Under the pieces are notes generated by a model. That model made no database searches. It was not told the DNA's origin and saw nothing but the letters and a program-made list of their open reading frames with translations. Below, one piece after another: positions 1-8,089 of a stretch of 41,192 bases of DNA; the stretch's first letter is position 1; each line of letters starts with the position of its first letter. The DNA is taken from positions 1 to 41,192 of the forward strand of contig CAMAVY010000016.1 of assembly GCA_945861675.1 (NCBI GenBank). Reading direction: 5' to 3'. The position numbers were made by a program, and so were the translations under genes. The DNA comes from Klebsiella pneumoniae (GTDB taxonomy: Bacteria > Pseudomonadota > Gammaproteobacteria > Pseudomonadales > Azotimanducaceae).

Positions 1-205
1 CTCGTTGATGGTGTTCAGCTTCGGCGATCTGCTGCAGCACTGCTCTACGTTCGTTGAACTGGTGCCGGGCGATGTGATTGTCACCGGCACGCCGGGCGGC
101 GTTGGTTCTGCCCGCAACCCGCCGATCTACATGCACAACGGCGACCGTATCGAGATACAGGTCGAGCCGATCGGGACGTTGGTGAATACCGTCGTCGATG
201 AGTGA
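1..205 (+). CDS. Fumarylacetoacetate hydrolase family protein, C-terminal fragment
   Basis: Only the last ~67 codons are present; the reading frame is open to the left edge, so this is a window truncation rather than a broken gene. The fragment carries the FAH-fold signature GDVIVTGTPGGVG followed by a short terminal strand (RIEIQVEPIGTL), as in FAH-family hydrolases, decarboxylases and isomerases acting on acylpyruvate-type intermediates of aromatic catabolism. The metal ligands lie further upstream and cannot be checked, so the substrate cannot be inferred. A CoA-transferase gene begins 18 bases after the stop on the same strand, so the two are probably co-transcribed. Confidence 0.88.
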   Translation, partial: SLMVFSFGDLLQHCSTFVELVPGDVIVTGTPGGVGSARNPPIYMHNGDRIEIQVEPIGTLVNTVVDE

Positions 206-223
206 GCAGGGGCGCACTCACCG

Positions 224-1705
224 GTGTTGGCGCGGATGCCCGGATTGACGTCGCCGGTGCAGGCCTGGATGCAGGTCATGCACGCAGCGGGATACGACGT
301 CGGCGCGCTTGCTGACGCACAGACGCGGCTCAGCTTCGTGGGCGCAGACCCGATCCTGAATTCGCCGTTTGCGCTGGGTACGGCCGGTGCAGCGGCGCTG
401 GCTGCACTGGGTACCGCTGTGAGCGACCTCTGGCAGTGGCGCGGTGGCCGTCCGCTGGATGTCAGAGTGGAGCTTGCCCACGCGGCGGCCGCGTTGCGCA
501 GCACGACCTATCTGCGCATCGATGGGCAGCCGCCACCATCGCCGTGGGATCCCATTGCCGGGTTCTATGCCACCGCGGACGGGCGGCACATTCAGCTGCA
601 TACGAACTTTCCACATCACCGCGATGGCACCCTGGCGCTGTTGCGTGTGGGCGCAGACCGCGAACAGGTTGCACGGGCCATTCTGCGTCGCGAAGCGTTT
701 GAACTCGAAGATGCCATGGCGGCCGCAGGACTCTGCGCGACCGCCGCGCGCACCCGGGCAGAATGGTTGGCGCACCCGCAGGCGCAGGCGCTTGCGGCGT
801 TGCCGTTGCTGGAAATCCAGCGTGTTGCTGATGCGGATCCCGAACCGCTCAGCACGCGGCCGCGCAAGCCCTTGTCCGGCGTGCGCATGCTCGACCTGAC
901 GCGCGTGCTTGCGGGTCCGACTGCGGGCCGGTGTTTCGTAGAGCATGGTGCCGAGGTGTTGGCAATCTGCTCACCCGATCTGCCCAACCTGCCGTTTGTG
1001 ATGCAGGACACTAATCACGGCAAATACTCCGCGCATCTGCGCCTACGGGATGCCGCCGACCTTGCGCGGCTGCGCCAGCTGGTCAGCGGATGCGATGTAT
1101 TTCTGCAGGCATATCGCCCCGGCGCGCTGCAAGGCTTGGGCCTCGGTGTGGCCGACCTTGTGCGGCTGCGGCCGGGCATTGTGTGTGTCGACCTGAGTGC
1201 ATACGGGCATGTGGGACCATGGCAGGCGCGACGCGGCTACGACACGCTGGTGCAGTCGGCGTGTGGCATTGCGGCAGAGCAGGGTCGTGCGGTTGCGCCG
1301 ATGCGCGGCGAGACGCTTGCGGCGCCGAGGCACCTGCCTTGTTCTGCACTCGACTATGTCACGGGTTTTCTGGCGGCCTTTGGCGCTGTGGTTGCGCTGA
1401 CGCGACGAAGCCGCGAGGGCGGCAGCTGGCACGTGCGTGTGTCACTTGCGCAGACAGCCCGCTGGCTCGACGCGCTTGGCCGTGTGCGGCGCAGCGCTGG
1501 ATTGTTGAAACCGGCGCAGATGCTGCCCGAACTTGACGCTGAGGCGTGGATGCAGGAAAGCGACAGTGCAGCAGGCCCGTTGCGCTATCTGAAGCCAGCG
1601 CTCCAACTGCTCTCTCCGTTCCCTGCGATTGCCCAGGCGATTGCGCCAGGCTGGGACTTTCCAGCGGTGCCCGCCGGCACACACGCGGCGCAATGGCAGC
1701 GCTGA
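224..1705 (+). CDS. CaiB/BaiF (class III) CoA-transferase family protein
   Basis: A 493-residue protein of the class III CoA transferases, which move CoA between organic acids. Residues ~215-245 contain the family opening GVRMLDLTRVLAGPTAG and GAEVL, followed by NHGKYSAHLRL, the RPG segment and the GYD-containing segment. The order is unusual. The first ~210 residues resemble the part that normally follows (a DVRVELAH strand, then a YATADGRHIQL small-domain segment), and a second VRVSLAQTARWL strand recurs near the C-terminus. The GTG at 224 has a purine-rich AGGGG about 10 bases upstream; ATG at 236 is an alternative start. It probably forms an operon with the preceding FAH gene. The acyl substrate is unknown. 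Confidence 0.85.
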   Translation: MLARMPGLTSPVQAWMQVMHAAGYDVGALADAQTRLSFVGADPILNSPFALGTAGAAALAALGTAVSDLWQWRGGRPLDVRVELAHAAAALRSTTYLRIDGQPPPSPWDPIAGFYATADGRHIQLHTNFPHHRDGTLALLRVGADREQVARAILRREAFELEDAMAAAGLCATAARTRAEWLAHPQAQALAALPLLEIQRVADADPEPLSTRPRKPLSGVRMLDLTRVLAGPTAGRCFVEHGAEVLAICSPDLPNLPFVMQDTNHGKYSAHLRLRDAADLARLRQLVSGCDVFLQAYRPGALQGLGLGVADLVRLRPGIVCVDLSAYGHVGPWQARRGYDTLVQSACGIAAEQGRAVAPMRGETLAAPRHLPCSALDYVTGFLAAFGAVVALTRRSREGGSWHVRVSLAQTARWLDALGRVRRSAGLLKPAQMLPELDAEAWMQESDSAAGPLRYLKPALQLLSPFPAIAQAIAPGWDFPAVPAGTHAAQWQR

Positions 1706-1722
1706 TCCGCGCTTGGGCTCGG

Positions 1723-2490
1723 TCAGCGTGGTGCGCGCGGCGCAACGGACTGCCAGCGTAGCGACACCGAGCGCGCGTTGACCGCGACCGCGCCAATGTA
1801 GTTTGGCGCGGGTTCGATGTGCAGCAGCGTCAGGAGCTGCGCCTGCTCATAGTCTGCCGAGACCAACGCGGGTTGATCCGCATTGCCGAGGTCGGGCAAG
1901 CGCAGGTGTTGCTGGCGGCGGTCGAGGGCGACCGAAAAGCTGTCGGCGGCGGGGCGCGCATCAATGGCCTTTGCCACCGCGAGCTTGTGTGTGCGTCCGC
2001 GCTGGTACAGGAGGCTGAGTTCGTCGCTTGTCGTGGCGCGCCGCAGTTGCGCTTGTTCGCTGGTCGAGAACGCCGTGTCGGCGAGGGCCAGTGCATCGTC
2101 GAATAGTTGGATGGGCGCGATCGAAATGCCGACTGGCTCGCTCGCGAGCGCAATGAGCCCCAGTTCGCCTGCGTGGCTGCAGTTGAAGTGCACGCTGTCC
2201 TGGATGTTCCTGTCCAGAGAAGGTTTGCCGCTGGCGCTGTACACAAACGACACGGCGCGCGGTGCCATGTCCAGCACCTGGCCAACTACTTCGCGCAGGC
2301 GCGCGCGGGTGATGACGTAGCGCCGGTGTTCGATCTCTGTGCGAAATCTGCTCGCGCGTTGCTGCTCATCCGGGCTCAGATGACGCATGCAGGTGACCAG
2401 CTGAACCTGATCTGCGGTCAGTGCCACGCGGTACAGCCGCAGCTCTACGGGTTCCAGTGTGGTCGGTTTGGGTGTTCGGGGTGCGGACAT
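1723..2490 (-). CDS. 4'-phosphopantetheinyl transferase superfamily protein with degenerate active site
   Basis: A 255-residue Sfp/AcpT-type protein. Recognisable family elements are the N-terminal LSPDEQQRASRFR segment, GKPSL near 88-92, HFNCSHAG near 101-107, VGISIA near 120-125 and FSTSEQAQL near 141-149. True enzymes transfer phosphopantetheine from CoA to a carrier-protein serine, using Mg2+ held by the D and E of a G-I-D-I-E motif and the E of a W-x-x-K-E motif. Here these positions read Ser123, Ala125 and Leu170 (in RTHKLAVAKA, where Lys169 is kept). All three metal ligands therefore appear lost, although the frame is intact. It may be a non-catalytic paralogue or have taken another role. 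It is divergent from the hot-dog gene and convergent with the CoA transferase. Confidence 0.78.
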   Translation of the reverse strand: MSAPRTPKPTTLEPVELRLYRVALTADQVQLVTCMRHLSPDEQQRASRFRTEIEHRRYVITRARLREVVGQVLDMAPRAVSFVYSASGKPSLDRNIQDSVHFNCSHAGELGLIALASEPVGISIAPIQLFDDALALADTAFSTSEQAQLRRATTSDELSLLYQRGRTHKLAVAKAIDARPAADSFSVALDRRQQHLRLPDLGNADQPALVSADYEQAQLLTLLHIEPAPNYIGAVAVNARSVSLRWQSVAPRAPR

Positions 2491-2627
2491 GCTGGGTCAT
2501 CGGTCCTTGTTGCAGTCAGCATCGGGCTATCGCGGTCTTTGAGCAATCCGCTGTTTGCGCGGTGCCAGGACGCACATACTCCGGGCCCCATAATCTGAAA
2601 AATGTTGCCCGAGCTGTGAGACAACTG

Positions 2628-3458
2628 ATGGCGGCGATTCTGGCTGAAGACGCATTGATCGCGGTACTGCACGACGCCGACGAACCCAAACCCGACAACA
2701 TGATTCACTCGACGGACGGTGCGCGTGCGTATGGCTATCGCGCGGCGTTGGTTGGTGGGGCGACGGTGTACGGCTGGGCGGTGCGCACCATCGTGCGCGC
2801 GTTGGGCCCGGAGTGGCTGGCGCACGGCTGGGCGCAGGTGACGTTTCGCAAGCCGGTTTATCCTGCCGATGCGCTACGTACGCGTGTGCATTCAACTGGC
2901 GAATTCACCCTGCATTCCGATGCGACTGGCCGTCCGTCCGGTGCTGCGCTGTGCATAGAAGGGCAGGTCGGCCTGGGTGATGCGCCCTGGCTTGCTGATC
3001 TGCGCTACCCGACGCGGCTGACACCCACTGAACGTCCTGTCGTCGTAGCGCGCCTGACACCGGACAATGTGCCGGTCGGGCGTCCGTTGCAGTCACGATC
3101 AGTACCTTTGTCACGCCAGGATGCTGTGCAGTTTGCACGCGAACAGGCGCGTGAGAGTGACCCCAGGTTCGTGGGCGATGCGCCGCTTGCACATCCCGCG
3201 TGGCTCGCATCTCAGCCGATTTACCTGTTGCACCACAACTACGATTACGGCCCTGCCATCCATGCGCAGAGTCACATCCAGCATCTTGCTCAGGCACGCG
3301 TCGATACGAACTACCTCGTGGCCGGCACGTGCATTGACAGCTACGAACGCAAAGGCCACCACTACATGGTGAACGACTGCCTGTTGCGTGATGGTGCGGG
3401 TACAGATGTCGCGCGCATTCGTCACACCGTCATCTATCAGGTTGCGCGCCGCGGGTGA
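2628..3458 (+). CDS. MaoC-like / double hot-dog-fold protein
   Basis: A protein of ~276 residues. The frame is open further upstream, but ATG 2628 begins the recognisable domain and avoids overlap with the divergent gene; GTG 2616 is an alternative. The N-terminal half has the hot-dog pattern AYGYRAALVGGATVYGWAVR followed by WAQVTFRKPVYPADALRTRV, typical of MaoC-like dehydratases and acyl-thioesterases that act on CoA or ACP thioesters. A second, weaker hot-dog segment is seen around HNYDYGPAIHAQSHIQHLAQ. I cannot identify a clean catalytic D/H pair of the R-hydratase motif, so enoyl-CoA hydratase activity is not shown. The thioesterase/dehydratase assignment is at fold level only. The neighbouring CoA-transferase gene would fit acyl-CoA metabolism. 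Confidence 0.6.
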   Translation: MAAILAEDALIAVLHDADEPKPDNMIHSTDGARAYGYRAALVGGATVYGWAVRTIVRALGPEWLAHGWAQVTFRKPVYPADALRTRVHSTGEFTLHSDATGRPSGAALCIEGQVGLGDAPWLADLRYPTRLTPTERPVVVARLTPDNVPVGRPLQSRSVPLSRQDAVQFAREQARESDPRFVGDAPLAHPAWLASQPIYLLHHNYDYGPAIHAQSHIQHLAQARVDTNYLVAGTCIDSYERKGHHYMVNDCLLRDGAGTDVARIRHTVIYQVARRG

Positions 3459-3517
3459 GACTGCGCTGCTAGACTCCGCGCCCCCTCCTTGATCCGGTCG
3501 GCCGCGAGGCCGTCGTT

Positions 3518-4882
3518 ATGAGCCTGCGCACGGAAGAATTGCGGACGCTGCTGCGGCTGGGCGCGCCGGTAGTGGCCGCGCAACTGCTGCAGATGGCCAT
3601 GGGCGTGATGGACACCGTCATGGCGGGTCGCGTATCGGCGCAGGATCTCGCAGGCATCGCGTTGGGTGTAAGCGTCATGTGGCCTTCGCAGATGCTGCTG
3701 GCCGGTCTCATCAATGCGGCAACGCCCATGATTGCGCAGATGAATGGCGCGGGGCGCGTGGCTGAGGTTGGCAACGTGGTGCGGCAAGGTTTGTGGATCG
3801 CCCTGGTCGCCGGTCTCGCCCTTGCGCTGCTGTGGCAGAACATCGACCCGGTGTACGGCTGGCTCAATGTGGATGCCCCGACGCGCGCAATTGCGGTGGA
3901 ATACCTGTTTTATACAAGCTTCGGCGTGCCCGCGTTGCTGTGGTATCTGCTGCTGCGTTACTTCAGTGAAGGTATGGGCTACACGCGGCCGGCGATGGTG
4001 ATCGCGGGCATTGCGCTGCTGCTGAAGGCCGGGCTGAACTATGTGCTGATCTACGGCAATTTCGGCATGCCGGCGCTGGGCGGTGCGGGTACCGGGCTCG
4101 CCTCTGCAGTGCTGTGGTGGTTCGAATTCTTCGCGATGCTGTTCGTGGTGTCACTCGCACGCTTTCGTGCGGCAGGGTTGTTCAGTCGTTTCAGTTGGCC
4201 ACATGGTCCGACGTTGCGGCGCTTCATTCTGATCGGTCTGCCAATTGGTGCCACCACGTTCGCTGAGGGTTTTGCGTTTTCATTGATGACGTTGCTGCTC
4301 GGTCGCTTCGGGCCCGATGTAGTAGCGTCGCATCAGATTGCGGCGAACCTGAATGGCGTCACCTTCATGCTGCCGTTGGGGATTGGCATGGCCGCGACCA
4401 TTCGCGTGGGTTTCAATGTGGGCGCGCAGGACGTGCTGCGCGCGCGTGCATCGGCGGAGGCGGCGATGCTGTTTGCGGCGGGGTTTGCGGTCGTGGCCGG
4501 TGTGTTGCTCACGTTGCTGCGCTATGAGATTGCGGGTGTCTACAGCACAGACGCGTCAGTGCTTGGCATCGCGGCGACAGTCATGTTGTTTGTGGCGGCG
4601 TATCAGCTTGTGGACGACACGCAGGTCGTCGCCATCGGCGCGTTGCGCGGCTACAAGGACACGCGCGTACCGATGCTCATTGCGCTGTTCGGCTATTGGG
4701 TGGTGGGCACGCCCATCTCATGCTGGCTCGGATTCGGATGGTTCCTTGCCAAACCCTGGGGCATCTATGGCTTCTGGACCGGCATGACGGTGGGTTTGAC
4801 CACTGTCGCGCTGCTGTTGGGGTGGCGGTTGTGGCGTGTGTCGCGTGACCCTGAACGCATTGCGCAGCTCGCTGCGACCTGA
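3518..4882 (+). CDS. MATE family multidrug efflux transporter (NorM-like)
   Basis: A 454-residue integral membrane protein with about twelve hydrophobic segments in two homologous halves. The start RTLLRLGAPVVAAQLLQMAMGVMDTVMAGR is the characteristic first helix of the MATE/NorM family. The middle LPIGATTFAEGFAFSLMTLLLGRFG opens the second half. These inner-membrane antiporters expel cationic or amphipathic compounds using a Na+ or H+ gradient. The length matches the usual 440-470 residues. The gene starts 59 bases after the hot-dog gene on the same strand and converges with the dehydrogenase downstream. No regulator is adjacent, so substrate and control are unknown. Confidence 0.92.
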   Translation: MSLRTEELRTLLRLGAPVVAAQLLQMAMGVMDTVMAGRVSAQDLAGIALGVSVMWPSQMLLAGLINAATPMIAQMNGAGRVAEVGNVVRQGLWIALVAGLALALLWQNIDPVYGWLNVDAPTRAIAVEYLFYTSFGVPALLWYLLLRYFSEGMGYTRPAMVIAGIALLLKAGLNYVLIYGNFGMPALGGAGTGLASAVLWWFEFFAMLFVVSLARFRAAGLFSRFSWPHGPTLRRFILIGLPIGATTFAEGFAFSLMTLLLGRFGPDVVASHQIAANLNGVTFMLPLGIGMAATIRVGFNVGAQDVLRARASAEAAMLFAAGFAVVAGVLLTLLRYEIAGVYSTDASVLGIAATVMLFVAAYQLVDDTQVVAIGALRGYKDTRVPMLIALFGYWVVGTPISCWLGFGWFLAKPWGIYGFWTGMTVGLTTVALLLGWRLWRVSRDPERIAQLAAT

Positions 4883-4891
4883 TTGCGGCCC

Positions 4892-4914
4892 AGCGCGGGC
4901 ATCACAGCCGCGCT
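4892..4914. terminator. Possible bidirectional terminator hairpin between convergent genes
   Basis: AGCGCGG and CCGCGCT form a perfect 7-bp stem around a 9-base loop. It lies just after the MATE stop codon and runs into the last codons of the convergent dehydrogenase. There is no clear T-tract, so this is a weak call based on position and symmetry. Confidence 0.3.
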
Positions 4915-5963
4915 TGCACCGCCGCACAGAACTCGGTGGTTGATGCGCCGCCGCCCTGATCGAAGGTCAGATTGCTGCCTTTTGCATATACCTGCGCCAT
5001 TGCCTTGCGCAGGCGGTCGGACGCATCGCCAAAGCCCAGATAGTCGAGCATGAGGCAACCCGAAAGCAGTGTTGCGGTGGGGTTGATGATGTTCTGCCCT
5101 GCGATATCCGGCGCGGTGCCGTGCGCAGACTCGAAGTAGGCGTAGTCGTCGCCATAGCAGCCGCTTGCCGCAAGTCCGAGACCGCCGAGTAATCCCGCAG
5201 CACCATCGGACATGATGTCGCCATAGAGATTCGGCATTACCACCACATCCAGTTGTTGTGGCCGCGTAATCATTCGGCACAGGAAGTCGTCAATGATGAA
5301 GCTGTCGCAGGCAATGTCCGGATAGTCGCGTGCCACGTCCATCGCAATGTCGCGGAAGTAACCATCGGACACGCGCAGCATGTTGTATTTGCAGGTGATG
5401 GTGACCTTGCGCTGGCCTGCGCGACGGCGCGCCAGCTCGAACGCATGTCGCACGACGCGGCGGGTACCTGCTTCGGTGATCACCTTGACGGCGAATTTGC
5501 CTGGCGCCATGTCGACCAGTGCACTGCGCGCATTGCGCGAGTGCAGATTCAGGCCTGCAAGTTCTGACAGTTCGCCCTCGAGGCCCAGGTAGAGATCCTC
5601 CAGATTCTCCCGCACCACCACGAAGTCGATGCCTTGCGGCTGTGCCAACGGAGAGCGATAGCCGGGAATCCACTTGCATGGGCGCACGTTTGCATAGGTC
5701 TGCTTGCCCCAGCGCAGGTAGAACAACGTGGCGCCGGACGAGCCGCTGGATGAACCGAAGAACGCTGCATCGGCGGCGTCGATCGCGGCTTTGGCACTGT
5801 CGGGAAATGCGCTGCCGTGCAGCGCCTTTGCTGCGTCGCCGATCAACGGACGTTCGAAGGTCAGTGGCAGGCCCAACGATTCGATCAAGGCGATCGATGG
5901 CTGCATGGCCTCAGGTGAGGCATCGTCACCCTCGAAAACTACGACGTGCTTCGATTTGGTCAT
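4902..5963 (-). CDS. Isocitrate/isopropylmalate dehydrogenase family protein
   Basis: A 353-residue beta-decarboxylating dehydrogenase that would oxidise a 2-hydroxyacid bearing a 3-carboxyl group, using NAD(P) and a divalent metal. Visible family elements are NVRPCKWIPG, VVRENLEDLYLG (close to the RENTEDLY segment of NAD-type isocitrate dehydrogenases), the lysine in CKYNMLRVSDGYF and the metal-binding MPNLYGDIMSDGAAG. ESAHGTAPDIAGQ and the NPTATLLSG helix are also present. The usual N-terminal GDGIGPE is altered to GDDASPEAM. The RENLEDLY signature favours isocitrate or a related acid over isopropylmalate, and no leucine genes are nearby. The gene lies 62 bases downstream of the Nudix gene on the same strand, so the two may share a transcript. 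Confidence 0.85.
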   Translation of the reverse strand: MTKSKHVVVFEGDDASPEAMQPSIALIESLGLPLTFERPLIGDAAKALHGSAFPDSAKAAIDAADAAFFGSSSGSSGATLFYLRWGKQTYANVRPCKWIPGYRSPLAQPQGIDFVVVRENLEDLYLGLEGELSELAGLNLHSRNARSALVDMAPGKFAVKVITEAGTRRVVRHAFELARRRAGQRKVTITCKYNMLRVSDGYFRDIAMDVARDYPDIACDSFIIDDFLCRMITRPQQLDVVVMPNLYGDIMSDGAAGLLGGLGLAASGCYGDDYAYFESAHGTAPDIAGQNIINPTATLLSGCLMLDYLGFGDASDRLRKAMAQVYAKGSNLTFDQGGGASTTEFCAAVQARL

Positions 5964-6025
5964 GTGTGTTGTTCCGTGCGTGCTGCGGAGTGCTGTGCGA
6001 ACTGGTTTGGCGCGACTGCATGCGG

Positions 6026-6751
6026 TCAGGCCGAGTGCGGCGAGCGCAGCAATGCGTCGTAGACGTGGATCAGCAAGGACAATGTGGGGCCGCCGAGTTG
6101 CTCACCATCGAGCGTGCACATGTAGTTGGCGCGATAGGGGATTGCGGAGCGTCGGCGTATGCGGTACGCGCCCGGCGAAAATGCCCGCTCGCATGGCACG
6201 TGGAGCACGCGTGCAACTTCGCTGTGGTTGATGTCGAGGCGTGCGCTTTGATCGACCAGCGCAAGCACTCCGGTAATCCTGTGGCCGGCGTGCGAGTAGT
6301 AGGGCGGAAGTGCACCGAGTACTTCGACCTGGGCCGCTTCGATGCCCACCTCTTCCGCGGTTTCGCGCAGCGCTGTGGTGATTGCAGAGCTTTCATCATC
6401 ATCTGTATGCCCGCCCGGAAAGGCGAGGTGGCCGGCGAAGCGCAGGCCGGCCTGGCGCTCGGTGAGCAGCAGATCGAGGCCGCCGTCGCTGCGGCGGCAG
6501 AAGCCGATCAGCACCGCTGCGCTTCGTGCAGTGGTGTAGCGCGTCGGATCGACCTGAGGTTCGTGGTGGGGGTTGGCGAGCACGACGTTCTGCCGTGCTG
6601 CGAATACCTGAGCCGCGGCGCGCACATGTGCTTCCCGCAGGGACTCAAGTGCAGGCAGTCCGTCGGGCGGACGAGCAAAGTGCAGGCACGCCTCGGCGCC
6701 TACATTGTCGAGTGCGTCGCCGTCTGCTGATGCGCGTTCGTAGTCGTTCAC
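6026..6751 (-). CDS. Nudix hydrolase, CoA pyrophosphatase (NudL)-like
   Basis: A protein of ~241 residues if it starts at GTG 6751; the frame extends much further upstream, but that part overlaps the divergent gene and lacks protein-like character. Residues ~95-137 carry LLLTERQAGLRFAGHLAFPGG followed by RETAEEVGI, the Nudix metal-binding helix. The spacing between FPGG and RETAEE matches the NudL/YeaB subfamily rather than the textbook box. Family members cleave CoA to 4'-phosphopantetheine and 3',5'-ADP. That role would suit a CoA-rich neighbourhood, but substrate assignment by motif alone is tentative. The 2-hydroxyacid dehydrogenase gene is divergent, 150 bases away. Confidence 0.8.
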   Translation of the reverse strand: MNDYERASADGDALDNVGAEACLHFARPPDGLPALESLREAHVRAAAQVFAARQNVVLANPHHEPQVDPTRYTTARSAAVLIGFCRRSDGGLDLLLTERQAGLRFAGHLAFPGGHTDDDESSAITTALRETAEEVGIEAAQVEVLGALPPYYSHAGHRITGVLALVDQSARLDINHSEVARVLHVPCERAFSPGAYRIRRRSAIPYRANYMCTLDGEQLGGPTLSLLIHVYDALLRSPHSA

Positions 6752-6901
6752 GTGTGCTTTTCTGTTTGCGGACGCTTCTGTTTGCTGGTAGTTGCACACA
6801 CACGCTTGCCGCGGGCGATGCGTCTGCGCGAGGGACTTGTCGCTCGCGATACTGGCAGAATCGCTGGTGTCGCGCGCATGCGCATCATGCCGAGGTCTCT
6901 G

Positions 6902-7870
6902 ATGCACGTTCTCATCATGCCGGGATTGACGTTTCCGGCGCCAACGCCCGCCGATATCGAGCGGGTGCGCAACGCCGCGGGTCCGTCGGCGCGCGTGAGT
7001 GTGGTTTCGGACGTCGACGCTGCGATCGCGCTTGCTGCTGATGTGCAGGTGATTCTCGGCATTGTTCCGCGAAGGTTGTTTCTCGCTGCGCCCGAGTTGC
7101 GTTGGGTGCACGCCATTGCCTCGGGCGTGGATATGTTTCTGTACCCGGAGTTTGTTTCGAGCCCGGTGATCCTGACGGGCGAGAAGGGTTTGGTCGGAGA
7201 ACATCTCGCCGATCATGGCTTCGGGCTGTTGCTTGCGCTGACGCGCAAGATCTCGGCGGCGCAGGCGCTCGGTCCGGAGGCCTGGTTGCATCGCGAAGCG
7301 CTCAGGCATGACGAGCTCGAGTTGAGCGGTGCGACGATGGGCATCATTGGTCTTGGCGGCACGGGCCGGGCGATGGCGCGCCGCGCCGCAGCATTCGGCA
7401 TGCGTTGCCTCGCGGTTGATTGTGATCAGGTGCCGCCGTCCGCTGAGGTCGCGGAGGTCTGGCCCAGTGCACGCTTACCCGAGCTGCTTGCTGCCAGTGA
7501 TGTGCTGGCGGTGTGTTGCCCGTTGACCAGTGAGACCCGCGGCCTGCTGGACGCGACCGCATTTGCACAGTCCAAGCCGGGTGCATTCCTGGTGAATGTG
7601 ACGCGCGGCGAGGTGATGAACGAAGACGCGCTGGTGGCGGCGCTGAAGAGCGGGCAACTGCGCGGCGCCGCGCTCGATGTGGCGCCGCGCGAACCACTGC
7701 CTGCCGACAGCGCGCTCTGGCGGTTGCCCAATGTAGTGATGACGCCGCATACGGCCGGCGCTAGCCAGTTTCGCGCGGGGCGCAACCTGGAGAGGTTCCT
7801 GGTGAATCTTGGCCACCTGAAGCGAAGTGAACCGCTCGCCGGGGTGGTCGACAAGCAGCGCGGGTTCTGA
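6902..7870 (+). CDS. D-isomer-specific 2-hydroxyacid dehydrogenase family protein
   Basis: A 322-residue NAD(P)-dependent dehydrogenase. ATG 6902 gives the canonical beta-strand start MHVLIMPG; the frame is open upstream, but that stretch is unlike the family. The Rossmann motif GIIGLGGTG is at ~147-155. The catalytic Arg (VNVTRGEVMNEDAL, R235), Glu (PREPLP, E264) and His (TPHTAG, H283) are all in place. Such enzymes reduce 2-oxoacids to D-2-hydroxyacids or act on hydroxypyruvate, glyoxylate or phosphoglycerate; substrate cannot be read from sequence. The gene is followed by the regulatory region of the PEP-CTERM gene. Confidence 0.9.
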   Translation: MHVLIMPGLTFPAPTPADIERVRNAAGPSARVSVVSDVDAAIALAADVQVILGIVPRRLFLAAPELRWVHAIASGVDMFLYPEFVSSPVILTGEKGLVGEHLADHGFGLLLALTRKISAAQALGPEAWLHREALRHDELELSGATMGIIGLGGTGRAMARRAAAFGMRCLAVDCDQVPPSAEVAEVWPSARLPELLAASDVLAVCCPLTSETRGLLDATAFAQSKPGAFLVNVTRGEVMNEDALVAALKSGQLRGAALDVAPREPLPADSALWRLPNVVMTPHTAGASQFRAGRNLERFLVNLGHLKRSEPLAGVVDKQRGF

Positions 7871-7879
7871 GCTGTCTTG

Positions 7880-7944
7880 CGGGACGGTGATTGTCCCGAG
7901 CTCGCGACGCCGACGGGCCAATCAATGTGTCAGCTTTCTTTACA
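7880..7944. promoter_or_regulatory. Two inverted repeats upstream of the sigma-54 promoter, possible activator sites
   Basis: CGGGAC-N7-GTCCCG lies at 7880-7898 and TGTCA-N7-TTACA at 7928-7944. Their centres are roughly 110 and 62 bases upstream of the -24 element, a usual distance for enhancer-binding-protein sites. The first begins only ten bases after the preceding stop codon and could instead be a weak terminator stem, although no T-run follows. Their role is inferred from position only. Confidence 0.35.
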
Positions 7945-7997
7945 CGTGCTACCTACCGGTTCCGTTAAGTCATTGTTTGCGTTAGGAGTAGAGAGGC

Positions 7998-8013
7998 TGG
8001 CATGCGTATTGCT
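7998..8013 (+). promoter_or_regulatory. Sigma-54 (RpoN) -24/-12 promoter for the PEP-CTERM gene
   Basis: TGGCATGCGTATTGCT matches the consensus TGGCACG-N4-TTGCW with a single change, and has the obligatory GG-N10-GC spacing. Transcription would begin near 8024, giving a leader of about 66 bases before ATG 8090. Exosortase/PEP-CTERM systems are known to co-occur with the PrsK/PrsR two-component system, whose PrsR is a sigma-54 activator, so this is a biologically sensible place for such a promoter. Confidence 0.72.
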
Positions 8014-8089
8014 GCGTTGTGTTCATGGGACTGCCAGGGTTGAATCCAGCGTCTCTTGTGTCTGTCTCCCACCCAATTTGGAAATCAAA

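Noticed and set aside
1723-2490. Calling the PPTase-like gene a pseudogene
   Set aside because: The frame is intact at normal length and the fold motifs outside the metal site are kept, so a degenerate but expressed protein is the better description.
2589-2594. CATAAT as a -10 box for the hot-dog gene
   Set aside because: No acceptable -35 hexamer at 16-18 bases upstream.
5519-6730. 403-codon plus-strand open frame
   Set aside because: Antisense to the dehydrogenase and Nudix genes; no start context and no domain.
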